64,000 nucleotides of DNA, from contig JAPQWV010000001.1 of NCBI GenBank assembly GCA_027422505.1, positions 4,278,001 to 4,342,000 on the forward strand. Direction: 5' to 3'. The notes under the pieces were generated by a model. The model was not told the origin of the DNA and ran no database searches. It saw only the letters and a list, made by a program, of their open reading frames with translations. Shown in pieces: positions 10,550-22,395 of this stretch; position 1 is the stretch's first letter; every line of letters starts with the position of its first letter. The DNA comes from Craterostigma plantagineum. Its lineage: Eukaryota > Streptophyta > Magnoliopsida > Lamiales > Linderniaceae. The translations under genes were made by a program, and so were the position numbers.

Positions 10550-11831
10550 CAGGTGATATAGGTAATTTTGTGTCGTTAAAGGCAGTTGATGGAGGATACG
10601 TTTCGTACGCTAACGACGCAAAAGCCAAAATCGTGGGAGTTGGTACTGTTGCTAACAATTTAAATATCACTATAGATAACGTATGGTTTGTTAGGAACTT
10701 AGAACATAATTTAATTAGCATTAGCCAATTATCTGATGATGGACATACCATAGCTTTCTCCAAAGACAAGTGCTTTGTCAAAAAGGGAAATGAGATTGTG
10801 TTTAGTGCGTCTAGACATGGTAATATTTATTGTATCACTCTGGGTGATATTGCTAACCAGAACGTCAAGTGTCTAGCAGTTACGCAGGATATCACATGGT
10901 TATGGCACAGACGGTTGGGACATGCCAACATGGAACTGGTCTCGCACATATCATGCAATGAATTGGTGAGAGGTATTCCAGATATGAAAGCCACCAAGGA
11001 CAGAATCTGTAAAGCGTGTCAAATGGGGAAACAGACCAAGACGTCCTTTAAACCTAAGAATGTGATCTCTACGTCCAGACCACTGGAACTACTGCATCTT
11101 GACCTTTTTGGTCCGGTACAGGTTATGTCATTGACAGGTAAACGATATGCCTTTGTTATCGTAGACGACTATACTAGGTACACATGGGTCTTATTTCTTG
11201 TGCACAAAAGTGAGGCTTTAGATAATCTTGCACCACTGATCAAAAAGCTAGAAAATGAGAAAGAGATGAAGGTCCATAAGATTAGGAGTGACAATGGTCT
11301 AGAATTTGATAGTAAATCCTTTGCATCTTTTGTGATGAAAATGGTTATAGTCATAATTTTTCAGTCCCTATTACGCCTCAACAGAATGGAGTGGTCGAGA
11401 GGAAAAATAGAGTATTACAAGAAATGGCTAGGACTATGTTGAGCGAATATAATACTCCAAAACATTTTTGGGCCGAAGCAGTTAGTACGGCATGTTATGT
11501 CTCGAATAGGATTTTCCTTAGACCGATTATTAAGAGAACTCCCTATGAACTTTGGAACGATAAAACCCCTAACATATGATATTTCCATGTATTTGGTTGC
11601 AAATGTTTCATTTTGAATGATAGGGATAAAAGAGGAAAATTCGATTCCAAGGTAGATGAAGGGATATTCCTAGGTTACAGCCTTCATTCCAAAGCTTTTA
11701 GAGTGTTTAATAATAGGAAGAAGACTGTTCAAGAATCTGTGCATGTTACGTTTGATGAATTTCCTAATGTAGATGCTACTGAGGAAGGTATAGTTGTGTC
11801 TCCTGCAGATATACAGGTTACTGGCAAATGA
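10510..11831 (+). pseudogene. Element B protease and integrase
   Basis: WCLDSGCSRHMTGD at about 10516 is the protease active site. Integrase follows with the zinc motif WLWHRRLGHANMELV plus CKACQMGKQ, the first aspartate in LLHLDLFGPVQV, and IRSDNGLEFDSKSF for the second. Near 11345-11400 a frameshift occurs; the other frame continues MVERKNRVLQEMARTMLSEY with the glutamate. A third segment (11613-11831) gives FDSKVDEGIFLGYSLHSKAF, the usual end of copia integrase. A stop (TGA, 11577-11579) separates the last two segments. Confidence 0.85.
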
Positions 11832-12044
11832 ACGAACGCAATTCCGTTGGAACTAGATACTGAGTCAGAGGAACCTGAGGCTTCAGACGAACAACAGCGC
11901 AGAAAATTCAAACATGCTTCCAGCCATCCCACTGAACAATTCATAGGGAATATCACTTCAGGGATCAAAACGAGAGCAAATGCAGGAAACGATATTGCTG
12001 AGGAATCACATGACGTGCTGTTGTCAACCATGTAACCTAAGACA

Positions 12045-13540
12045 GTGAATGAAGCGCTTGACGATGAATCGTGGGTGATTGCCATGGAAGAAGAGCTGGC
12101 ACAATTCGAAAAGAGCCAAGTGTGGACTCTTGTGGAAAGACCTAACGATAAGTCCATAATAGGCACGAAGTGGGTGTTTCACAACAAACTGGACGAGAAC
12201 GGTAACGTGACACGAAATAAGGCCAGGTTAGTTGCCAAAGGTTATTCCCAAGAAGAAGGTATAGATTTTCAAGAAACCTTTGCACCCGTAGCTAGGCTCG
12301 AATCTATACGCATTTTACTTGCATATGCATCGTTTAAAAGATTTAAGCTTTTTCAAATGGACGTGAAAAGTGCATTTTTAAATGGTTTTATAAATGAGGA
12401 AGTCTTTGTCGAACAACCTCCCGGTTTTGAAAAAGAAGAATTTTCAATCACGTCTTCAAATTAAACAAGGCTTTCTATGGTTTAAAACAGGCCCCTAGGG
12501 AATGGTATGAAAGATTGAGTAGGTTTTTGCTAGACATGGGCTTTACAACAGGAACAATAGATAACACTCTTTATAAAGTGCGAAGGGAATCACATACTAC
12601 TGATGCAGATATACGTTGATGATATCATATTTTAGCACTGACATCACTCTTTGCGAGAATTTTTCCAAGTCTATGCAACAGGAATTTGAGATGAGACTAA
12701 TGGGAGAACTCACGTACTTCCTTAGATTGAAAATCAAGCAATTGGATACGGGAACATTCATATCTCAAACGAAGTACACGAAGGAACTACTTGAAAAATT
12801 CGGAATGGCTGATTCCAAGGTACTTCCCACTCCTATGCATCAGACCGCTAAAATTGACAGTGATGAACAAGGTACGCCTTTTGACCAAACTAAGTATAGA
12901 GGTATGATCGGAAGTTTGCTATACATTACGGCAAGCAGACCCGATATTATGTTTGCTGCTGGTCTATGTTCTAGATATCAATCGAGTCCTAGGGAATCTC
13001 ACTTGACAGCAGTCAAGCGGATACTTAGATATTTGAAGGGAACAATCAATTTTGGTATGTGGTATCCAAATTCCAAGGAATTTCCATTAATGGGATACTC
13101 GGATGCGTATTACGCCGGTTCTTTGGAAGATAGGAAAAGCACTAGTGGTACTTGCCAAATACTAGGAAATTCCCTTGTAACTTGGTCCAGTCGGAAACAA
13201 AATGCAGTGGCCCTATCCACAACCGAAACAGAATATATGGCCTTAGGAAGTTGTTCTCAACAAATCCTTTGGATGAAACAGACCTTGAGTGATTACGGTT
13301 TAAGGTACGACCAAATTCCCATTTTTTGAGATAGTACTACACTAAGAATCCCGTACACCACTCTCGAACTAAGCATATAGAGGTGAAACATCATTTTATT
13401 AGAGATCATGTTTAGAAAGGGAATATCAGCGTGAACTTCGTAGGAACTAATGATCAGTTGGCTGCTATCTTCACGAAACCCATTATTGAGAGTAGATTCT
13501 GTGATATCCGTGACCGATTAGGAATTATTGAGCTCAAATA
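12045..13540 (+). pseudogene. Element B reverse transcriptase and RNase H
   Basis: Frame 12045-12464 covers the RT fingers and palm: [34 protein letters not shown], and [20 protein letters not shown] with the first aspartate. A frameshift after PPGFEKEEF leads to the ALNGLKQ-equivalent and the YVDD region at about 12605-12630, where another lesion occurs. From 12660 the frame is open through TPMHQTAKIDSD, GSLLYITASRPDIMF and the RNase H segments GYSDAYYAGSLEDRKSTSGT (note Y for the usual DADWAG tryptophan) and ALSTTETEYMALG. It ends in TGA at 13327; the last part to about 13540 is shifted. Confidence 0.85.
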
Positions 13541-14021
13541 GGAAACGTGACTAGATATGTTAGCCTTTAGTATTTCCTTGATCTTATCCTTTAGGATCTC
13601 TGCGATTTTATTCCTTGATTCTATTAATAATATTTTCATTATCTTTTCAAATCCTTTCCATCCATAAAGATATTATTTTTAGACTTTCTTCGACATTTAT
13701 GTCAAAATCTATTTTCAGCCAATATTTTCCTTGACCTCTGATCTTTACTTATTTCCTCCCTTAATTCCCGCGAGATATCCTTTTATCTTCAGTGAACGGG
13801 TAGTTTCCTTCACCACTAAGTTTTCTTTTAAATTCAAATTTTGAAATCCCTTCCTTATCTGACACATGTCTTGTCGAGATCACATCCCTCTTTAACTTCT
13901 TTCCATCCTTATCCAAAATAGACTCGGCCTTTATAAACCGCTCCTTCTTTGATTCTTCATTCCATTCAAACCCTAAGCTCTTCACTTCAAATACTCATCC
14001 TTCAAATCTTTGATCCCAACC

Positions 14022-15317
14022 ATGGTGAAAACAAAAGGCGCCGGATCTAAGTCCGACAAAAAGCGAGAGGCTGCCCTAATCGAAACCCCACTCTCTCCAA
14101 AACCCACCCGTTCCAAGTCAAAGAGCAGTCCTAAATCCACGAAATCTCCTACGAAACCTAAGAAGAAAAGGGCAAAGATCGATAAAATCCCTATTTCCTC
14201 TCCTACCTCTTCTGATAATCAGCATGCATCTTTAGAGAAATCAGCCCCACTCGAGAAATCTGCCTCTCCTGATAAAACTGTTTCTGCTCACATCGAGTCA
14301 CCTCCACGAGATTCCGACCATGATACTGAAGGGCAAAAGCTGTTTAACCCTGAGAATCTTGAGAAAATCACGGACGAAATCAAATTTCTGACTGAGAGAG
14401 CCAAGGAACTTCATGAGAAACTCCAGAAGCGGCGAGTTGCACGAGGAAGAAGCGTCAACTTTGACGAACTGGCTGAGAGCAAAGTAGCGACGTGGCTGAC
14501 GGAGTATGGCTAGGAAAACATTCTGAGGATAGACAAGTCTGTGTATGTGGAGGCGGTGAAGCTGTTCTACGCCAATCTCACTTTCGTTGAAGACGAAACG
14601 GAGATTACAGTGAAGTCTTATGTGCTTGGGACGAACCTAGAGTGGAATAGCGCGAAGGTGTATGAGATGCTGGGGGTAGAAAATAAAGGGTTATGCTACT
14701 TCGACTTCGTTCACTGGTGTACGTCTGAGGTGCCCCTGCATGAATGTATGTAAGCCCTATGGAATTCCCCTTATAAGCCTAAGTTCTCTGAAGGAGACGC
14801 ACTGAACAAACTCCCTGTTGATCTGTTCTTCCTTTATAAAGTTCTGCACTTTACCCCCTGGAGCGCCCGCGTTGGAAGTGGAGGCCATTCCACCACCATG
14901 AACAATATGAGCATGCTGACTCTCTATCTGGTATCCCAAAATAGGCCGCTCAATCTAGGTTACTTTATTCTTAAGTACATGGTCCATGCCATTAAGAGCT
15001 CTGATAAGGAACTTCCATATGGAATGCTGCTTACGCACATGCTTGAATTCGAGGGAATTACTCTGCCCAAGGCTTGGGAAGATACCGCAAAGCATGCAGT
15101 AGATATGATCACACTCAAGCGTGTTGGTATACGCTTTGATGAGCGAAAAGGATGGTTCAAGACAAGGGATCTGAAGACCCCTTCAAAGAGTCCGACCAAG
15201 AAGAAGAAGGATGATGACAGCAACGACGAGCAGGGAACGATAGCTGATCTGAAAAGAAGTTTCAAGGGGCTTAAGGATGAGAACCGCAAAAAGTTCAAAA
15301 AGATCTCACGGACTTAA
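14022..15317 (+). pseudogene. Element B third ORF (SIRE env-like / plant transposon protein-like)
   Basis: From ATG 14022 a single frame runs about 432 codons to TAA 15315 with only two internal stops (TAG 14511, TAA 14751). The N-terminal third is rich in lysine, serine and proline with tandem SKSS/TKSPTKPKKKRAK motifs. A predicted coiled coil follows at 14340-14450 (KITDEIKFLTERAKELHEKL). The middle has AVKLFYANLTFVEDETEITV and NSAKVYEMLGV, a pattern I associate with the putative plant transposon protein domain found behind pol in SIRE elements. The C-terminus is basic and coiled. No clear signal peptide or transmembrane segment is visible, so a true envelope role is doubtful. Confidence 0.7.
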
Positions 15318-15723
15318 AAAGGGTTAACAAGTATCTGAAGGAGATCTCCGCGGCTCTTAATATCGCTGAATCCTCATCTGCCTCATCCGATAGCGATTCC
15401 AGCCCTTAGATATTGATTCCTTAGTGATTCCCTAGCTCTGATAGGATTAGTTCTATTTGCTTTTCCGCTGGTTCTTGGGTTTGAGGGTCGAGGTTGGTTA
15501 CAGGTTTAGGTAAGTTGGTGGTGTTGGTCCCTCCTTTTTGATGCTGAAGGGAGAGAAGTCTAGGCAATTAATGCCTTATTTTGTTATTTTGGAATGATAT
15601 AATATAATCGGCTTTCTTGCTTTTATATGCTTATGTCTTAATCCTCTGTGCTTTAGTTGATGATTTGTTAAGGATTAAGGAATTCCGCACATAGGCAGGG
15701 GGAGCAAACTGATGTGATGTGAT

Positions 15724-15783
15724 AACTTGAGAAATTCCATGACAACTTGCGGCATTCCGTGGTAACTTGTGACATTCCATGTG
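15724..15783 (+). repeat. Three tandem 20-bp repeats upstream of element B polypurine tract
   Basis: Three consecutive units begin AACTTG and contain ATTCC: AACTTGAGAAATTCCATGAC, then variants at 15744 and 15764. They sit between two CAGGGGGAGCA polypurine-like motifs (about 15693 and 15850). Confidence 0.75.
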
Positions 15784-15992
15784 ATATGATCTGGTAATTG
15801 CTAAATCTTTGCTTCTGTGCTTTACATAGGGATATTAGCAATTAGACAGGGGGAGCATGCGATGAAATTTGATAAATTTATTTGCTCTGATCATATGTCA
15901 CATGCTTTGATACTAAACATGCTACGTGCGTAAATGTCTTCATATCGAGTGTACTCATATGCTTAAGATAGGCATTAATTACTTGTCATCAT

Positions 15993-16007
15993 AAAAAAGG
16001 GGGAGAT
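15993..16007 (+). other. Polypurine tract of element B
   Basis: AAAAAAGGGGGAGAT directly abuts the 3' LTR start TGTAGACC at 16008; this is where plus-strand DNA synthesis is expected to start. Confidence 0.85.
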
Positions 16008-17714
16008 TGTAGACCTTTTGGTCCAAATGACTATGAGAGTTTTGATTATTCCAAGTAATTATGTAAATTGGGGGGTATAAATTAGAAAACTCGATATGCA
16101 TGTTATGTTTAAGTATGTGAAAATGTTCCATTAAGCGCTTGAATGTGGTTTAACTATTAAGAAAATCGAACTTGAGTGATCTTATGCTTAACTGGAATAT
16201 TAATGTGATCACTTGGGTATGAACGTCTTCGTATGAATGGAATCTCGTTGCGTGCTATATATGGAAAATATATCATGTTGAGTGATATGCAAACTGTCTG
16301 CAAGATTGAGTTATTTTAGGAAAGAATATCGATGTGATCACCCGGATATGAATGACTATGCTGTATATATGGAAAGGATATTCTGATTAAGTGCTTACAT
16401 GTGATTGATCTATTTTAGGAAAGAATATCAATGAGATATCCGTTGAGTGCGATATTAAGTGACTCTTAAATCAGTGAATCATGATCCTGCTTTCCTTGTG
16501 CGACTTAGGATTCATATTATGGAAAATGATTAATTGTTTGGGTTATATGTGGTAAGATGTTGATTGAGTCTATTTATGGAATGTGCTGAAATCGGATGAG
16601 ATCACCATACATGGAAAGTTGCTTTGCATTATACTCAGTAAATCAAATCTTTCTCTGTGCGAATTGGGTATGATATTTTGGGAAAGAAATCAATTGATTG
16701 AGCTTACCGTTGATAATATGCTGAGTGGAATATATATGGAATATGCTGACAAATGGATGAGATTACCGTGGAATGAATGTTAATCTGTGGTATTTATGGT
16801 AGGAATTCATGTTGACCGTTGAGCTTAATTGGTTTATTCTTGGCATGATTCCTTGAGTTAATGCACGTGATTATTGAGCTTCATCTTGTATTTCTGTGCT
16901 TAACTTTCCTTGTGAAGTGTAGAAGCTATTCGTGGGTCTATATAGAAGAGAACACTTCACGATTGAAGGGTAGACAACGAACACACAAGCTATCGAATTC
17001 CTTAGAGGATTTGAGCTTTAATTTGCGATTCATTCGTAGTTTGTGATTGAACTTTCATTTGTGAATCTGTACCCTTTGAGCGATCCTTAGAAACTCCAAA
17101 TCCTAAACCCTTGTCTTCGGACGTATTGTGTCTGCGGGCACGCTGAGCGCACAAAGGAGCACGAGTGGAGTCTTACGCACGTGGAGGGACGAATTTTGTG
17201 GATTCGGTGGCCCTTCGGTAGCAAGCTGCATCCAGTCGGGGAATAGGTTTCCTGGGTAAACGACGTGGATCGAAACTTGGCGTGCGTCAGCCTAGAACGA
17301 GGTCTAGTGTCCATAGTGCTTCGGTTGCGTACGGGTCAAACATTGTGTTACCGGTAATACCTAGTGACTGATTGGAATTCTTGGGGAGATCACACCCCAA
17401 GGACAGGATTAAACCCCAGTTAGGGATATAACCTGTGTAAAAATCTCGTCTCACTCTACTTTCTGCTATTTACTTTTCTGTGAGACAAACCCGGAACGCG
17501 CGTTAATATCTAGGTGATATCATAGAAACCATTTCTGAAACTAACGTGATATTTTGAAACAGGGTTAGGGAGATAACTTTGATACTCGTACTGATTTCTG
17601 GGAAATAACATTCTCTACAAATATCTTCTTAAAGAAAAGTATTTTTCAAAGAAGAACAAGCCAAATTTTTATAGCCTAATTCACCCCCCCCTCTTAGGCA
17701 TATTTTACACTTCA
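16008..17714 (+). repeat. 3' LTR of element B
   Basis: 1707 bp, colinear with the 5' LTR, with scattered substitutions and small indels including an insertion near 17340. It ends ACACTTCA before TSD CGACT at 17715-17719. Confidence 0.92.
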
Positions 17715-17719
17715 CGACT

Positions 17720-18623
17720 ATTGGTGTAGTCAAATGGAAACGTTGTTTATGTCGCAAGATCTATGGGAGGTCGTTGAAGAAACGTATGCAGAGCCACCAC
17801 CTCAAGAAGATAAAGACGAGTCCGATGAAGAAGAATGGACAGACGCACAACAAAAATTGGAAGAAGGATGCTAGTGCTCTAAGGTTTATCCAAAAAGGCC
17901 TAAGCAAAACCATCTATCCCAGAATTCATGGCATTAGAAAGTCCAAAGAAGCATGGGATATACTCAAAGAAGGTTTTCAAGGAAACGAAAAAGTAACGTC
18001 AATCAAACTCCAATATCTTTGGAGAGAATTCGATAACTTGGCGAAAAAAGACAACGAAGCCATACAAGTCTATCTCACTTGAGTTGTTGAGATCATTAAT
18101 CAAATCAGAAGCCTTGGAGATACTATTGAGGAGAAGAAAATTGTCCAAAAAGTTCTAAGGAGTCTTCCCTCTAAATATGACTATATTGTCGCCGCGATCG
18201 AAGAGTCGAAGGACCTGACCAAGTTCACTTTTCGTGAATTAGCAAGCTCACTACAGGTTCATGAAGAGTGCCTAAACAAATCGTCAAATCAATCCCTGGA
18301 GCAAGCGTTTGACTCCAAGATGAACATGCACGGAACCAAAAATACTTCATGGCATTATAAGGGAAGAGGCGATTCAAATCATACGAGAGGAAGAGGACGA
18401 GGCCCTCCAAGTCATTTTAGGCCTAATGGTGGAAATTCAAAACCAACAAGCCAGTTGCCGAATTTGCAAGAAAACGAGTCACGACACAAAAGATTGTCGG
18501 TTCAAGTGCAAAAAGTGCCGAAATCCCAACCATTCTCAAAGAGACTGTTGGTATCAACAAAAACCAGAGAAAGATGAAGCAAACTTCATCAAAGATGCAG
18601 GAGAGCAATTATTTCTTGCATGA
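17720..18623 (+). pseudogene. Copia A gag, C-terminal piece with double zinc knuckle
   Basis: Continues gag interrupted at 6982. The frame breaks at a stop after KLEEGC (about 17871), continues in another frame with GLSKTIYPRIHGIRKSKEAW and IKLQYLWREFDNLAKKDNEA, then meets TGA at 18080 and runs on to VHEECLNKSSNQSLEQ. The RG-rich segment RGRGDSNHTRGRGRG precedes two knuckles, CRICKKTSHDTKDC and CKKCRNPNHSQRDC (about 18450-18550), in a shifted frame. It binds element RNA. Several stops and shifts make it non-functional. Confidence 0.8.
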
Positions 18624-19836
18624 CGAATCAACATCAATCATCATGTGTATGGTATTTGGACAGCGGGTGTAGCAGTCATATGATCGGAGAAAGGACGTTG
18701 TTCGTTGAGCTTGATCAAAATTTTTCATCGGAGGTAAATTTCGGCGATGGCAAGCTACAAAAGGCTGAAGGAAAGGGAACTATTACAGTCCAAACTAAGG
18801 AAGGTAACAAAAAGCTCATTCAAGGAGTTCTTTATGTGCCAAATCTTACGAGTAATCTTCTTAGTGTTGGACAATTATTGGAGAAGGGATATTCGGTATT
18901 TTTTTACGATGGAAAATGCAGAATTTTTGATAAGAAAAGCAATAATACTATTGCTTATGTTCCTACGAGTCCAAACAAGGTGTTTCCAATGATCATCCCT
19001 CTTCAAGAGAAAGTGGCGTTCAAGGGAGAAAATTTAGAGCAATCTCAACTTTGGCATTTGAGATACGGACATCTCAATGGCAAGTGACTGATACTACTCA
19101 AGCAAAAGAATATGGTGATAGGCCTACCAAATATTGATCGACAAACAGAATTTTGTGAAGGGTGCGTATATGGCAAAATGCATCGACTTCCGTTTCCAAA
19201 AACAACTTGGCGAGCGAAGGAACAACTGGAACTTGTTCATGCGGATATCTGGGGACCAACGAGAACTCCTTCTATCGGTATCAAAAAATACTTAATTCTG
19301 TGATGATGTGGGTTTATTTTCTAAATGAAAAATCCGAAGCGTTTGCTACTTTTTTGAAGTTTAAGGCTCTTGTCGAGAAACAGAGTCATTATAAAATTCA
19401 GACCCTCAGAACGGATCGAGGAGGAGAATTTATATATCATCCGTTCATGGAATATTGTAAGTAAAATGGTATTCAAAGGCAACTCACGGTTCGGAGAAGT
19501 CCTCAACAGAACGGAGTCGCCGAACGAAAAAATCGCATAATCGCGGAAATGTCGAGGAGCATGATGATCGGCAAAGGATTACCCCAAAATTTCTGGGCCG
19601 AGGCTGTTCATACTTCTATTTATATTTTGAACAGGTGTCCGACAAAAGCTGTACGGAACAAAACGCCATTCGAAGCTTGGCACAAGAGGAAACCCGTTGT
19701 TGATCACTTGAAGATTTTTGGAAGCAAATCACATAGCTCAGCTCCAAATCGAGACAAGCTCGACACAAAAAGTGAAAAATTCATATTTATTGGCTACAGC
19801 GATGAGTCAAAGGCTATCGTCTTTATAATCATCTAA
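18620..19836 (+). pseudogene. Copia A protease and integrase
   Basis: VWYLDSGCSSHMIGE at about 18650 is the protease site, followed by VLYVPNLTSNLLSVGQLLEK. Integrase starts at LWHLRYGHLNGK and stops at 19084; after a shift come FCEGCVYGKMHRLPF and LELVHADIWGPTRTP. Further stops precede SPQQNGVAERKNRIIAEMSR with the catalytic glutamate, FWAEAVHTSIYILNRCPTKA and FIFIGYSDESKA (to about 19836). At least four breaks are present. Confidence 0.8.
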
Positions 19837-20135
19837 CTTACGAGCTCGTTATTTCGAGAGAGGTAATATTTGATGAAACGGCTCAATGGAGTTGGGGAGA
19901 AAATTCCTCACAACAATTTTCTCCAAATGAATTTTTTGAACCAACCAATGGAGAAGAAGTAAATGTAGTAGCAACTCCACCTCAAGGTCCCGGACCTTAT
20001 TTATCAAATTCCGGAGGAGAAAACACAGATTCGCCGGTAAGAAAAACTCGCTCTTTAAGAAATATTTATGAAACTTGCGAAGTTGCTTTCTCCACAGTTG
20101 AGCCAAGTAGCTTTGAAGTTGCTGCAAAACAAGAC

Positions 20136-21641
20136 GTGTGGATAAAGGCTATGGAAGAAGAAATCGTAATGATCGAAAAGAACAAAACTTGGGAATTGGT
20201 GGACCTGCCGGAGCATAAAGATGTAATTGGCCTCAAATGGATTTTCAAAACGAAACTACCCGAAGATGGAAGCATACAGAACATAAGGCTCGACTCGTTG
20301 CAAAGGGATTCGCTCAACAACCAGGAGTGGACTTCAACGAGACTTTTGTGCCTGTTGTACGAATGGAGACTATTCGACTAGTACTTGCTCTTGCGGCACA
20401 ACTAGAACTACAAGTATTTCAACTTGACGTCAAATCAGCCTTCCTAAACGGTGAACTCGACGAGGAAATCTACGTGCAACAACCTCAAGGGTTCGGAATA
20501 CAAGGAAAAGAAGATAAAGTATATCGACTCAAAAAAGCGCTATACGGATTGAAGCAAGCTCCGCGAGCATGGGACAAGAAAATTGATGGATATTTTCAAG
20601 AAATGGATTTTCTCAAAGTCCAAACGATCATTCTCTATATGTGAAGAAAAATAGTGAGAATTTTATGATTGTATGCATATATGTTGATGATCTTATCTAT
20701 TTAGGAACCAAAGAATCGGAGGTCGAAGTTTTTAAAAGAAATATGATGAACGAGTTCGAGATGACGGACTTAGGAGCGATGAAGTACTTTCTCGGAATTC
20801 AGGTGAAACAATCTAAATGTGAAATATTTATCTCTCAAGAGAAATATACAGAAGATCTTTTGAAAAAATTTCGTATGAAAAACTGCAAGTCTGTTTATAC
20901 TCCTAAGTCTGTAAACGATAAACTTTTGAAATCTAATGGAGCTGCGAAGGTTGATGGTAAAATTTTTCGAAGTCTCGTTGGCTCTCTGATCTATCTCACA
21001 AACACAAGGCCAGACATTGTGTATGCCGTTAGTTTGATCTCCAGATTCATGAACGAGGCAAGTCAAATTTATTTTTCAGTTGCTAAAAGAGTTCTTCGTT
21101 ATCTTCAAGGAAGCAAAAATCATGGCATCAGGTATGTAAAAGAGAACAAAAATAATCTGATCGAATTTACTGACAGTGATTGGGCAGGTTCTTTAGATGA
21201 TCGAAAGAGTACTTCCGGATACTTATTTTGCATGGGCACTATATAATTACATGGAGTTCGAAAAAGCAAAAGACTGTCGCACTCTCTCAAGCGGAAGCTG
21301 AATATATCGCTGCCACAGACGCTACGCAAGAGGCGATATGGTTGCGCAGACTTCTAGCAGATTTGTAGTAAGTTCAAGAACAACCTAAAGTAATCTATTG
21401 TGATAATATGTCAACCATTGCTATGACTAAAAATCCGGTGTTCCATTCAAGAGCAAAACATATTGAGATGAGATACCATTTCGTCTTAGACATGGTGAGC
21501 AAAGGAGAGATCAGTTTGCAGTTCATCAGCACAAACGATCAAGCTGCGGATTTTCTTACAAAAGCAATTCCTACGGAGAAATTTCAGAAGATCAAAGATG
21601 AGCTAAAGATTGCAATTAAGAGGGAGTGTTGGAAGTCCTAA
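20136..21641 (+). pseudogene. Copia A reverse transcriptase and RNase H
   Basis: RT begins VWIKAMEEEIVMIEKNKTW, shifts at about 20275, then reads [40 protein letters not shown] and [13 protein letters not shown] stop at 20642 is followed by IVCIYVDDLIYLG. RNase H shows SLIYLTNTRPDIVYAV and [20 protein letters not shown] before a stop at 21244. After a shift the end of the gene (21408-21641) reads KHIEMRYHFVLDMVSKGEI and DQAADFLTKAIPTEKFQKIK. The last 43 bases of this gene also occur at 6503-6545 in front of the 5' LTR. Confidence 0.85.
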
Positions 21642-21870
21642 TTTGCAACTAATAATAATGTGAACAAGACACAATTAGACAAGCCAACAAAGACAACATA
21701 AAGACAAAACTTTATGTATACAACTAGACAAGAAAACCAAGAAAAACATCATCTATGTTTGTCAAAAATGTTGAGCTAGTTTGTCTACTTTCTTTCTATA
21801 TATATGCATGTTGTACTCGTTCAAATGAGAAGCAAGAAATTAATATATAGCTCTCGTTATATCTCCAACA
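21627..21870 (+). repeat. 3' LTR of copia A
   Basis: 244 bp, TGTTGGAAGTCC to TATCTCCAACA. It overlaps the end of pol by a few codons and joins host intron sequence (TTTTTTAAG) at 21871 with no short target duplication. Confidence 0.88.
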
Positions 21871-22300
21871 TTTTTTAAGTCTTGAAATTCTACAATCTGA
21901 TATTCCATTTGCGCTTGTTCATAAAATATATAAAATTAAAAGAATGATACTCTCTACTAGGTTAAGCTCTTTTAGGTTGAAGATCAACCACAAATTATAA
22001 TTGATTAAAAATCATACTATCTATACTCTTATGTGATTGGTGTAGGGTGGTTATAAACTAACACATTTGGTCTGTCAAATTATTTGCAATTTAGCCTCTT
22101 TATTTGTAAATTAATTAATCGATCAATTTTAATATCGTTTCTAATACTTCCTTTTTATATATTTAAAAAAATTATATTGCAAACTAAAAAAATTAAGAAA
22201 AATATTCATATAATTATATTTTAAGCACACGCATAGAGTCCGTGAAAAGTGCTAGTAAATCAATAAGTATTGTCGCAGTGGAGACCCTTTATTCTTGGAG
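21871..22300 (+). repeat. Right copy of the 432-bp host repeat
   Basis: Matches 6071-6502: the same intron 1 end, the acceptor at 22277-22278 and the beginning of exon 2. Here the exon keeps GGAGACCCTTTATTC, the intact reading. Confidence 0.85.
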
Positions 22301-22395
22301 CCATTTTGGATGAAGCATGCCCAAAGCAGCTCAGTCCTATTCCCCGCATGGCACAGAATGAGCTACGATTTCACTTATGACAAATCCACAGCCAT
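22279..22395 (+). pseudogene. TAR-A exon 2, 5' part
   Basis: After acceptor AG the frame reads GDPLFLEPFWMKHAQSSSVL and FPAWHRMSYDFTYDKSTA, the start of the alliinase C-terminal domain that anchors the enzyme's N-terminal lobe. It is cut by element C at TSD GCCAT (22391-22395). The downstream part at 30373 continues SKELEACIRRLHKIAKN in the same frame. Confidence 0.88.

Larger units (their letters stand above)
6983..17714 (+). mobile_element. SIRE-like copia retrotransposon B nested in gag of element A
   Basis: The element is 10,732 bp with 1.7 kb LTRs beginning TGTAGACC and ending ACACTTCA, and flanked by the 5-bp TSD CGACT (6978-6982, 17715-17719). Internal order: Met primer site, gag with two zinc knuckles and a coiled coil, protease, integrase, RT, RNase H, an extra reading frame, and a polypurine tract AAAAAAGGGGGAGAT. 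Long LTRs, a large gag and a third ORF are features of the SIRE/Maximus lineage. The LTRs differ by roughly 2% by eye. Noncoding gaps (13540-14021, 15318-15992) hold no other gene. Confidence 0.93.
6503..21870 (+). mobile_element. Copia retrotransposon A with extra pol tail at its 5' end, in TAR-A intron 1
   Basis: Element A proper runs from the 5' LTR (6546) to the end of the 3' LTR (21870); without nested B it is about 4.6 kb. It is preceded by 43 bases (6503-6545) identical in type to the end of its own pol (compare 21583-21626). The left side is therefore pol tail, LTR, primer site, gag, and the right side is pol, LTR. No 5-bp TSD is present; instead 432 bp of host DNA is repeated on both sides. 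All its genes are frameshifted. Confidence 0.85.

Noticed and set aside
14022..15317. True retroviral-type envelope gene in element B
   Set aside because: No signal peptide, transmembrane segment or cleavage site is visible; kept as env-like third ORF only.
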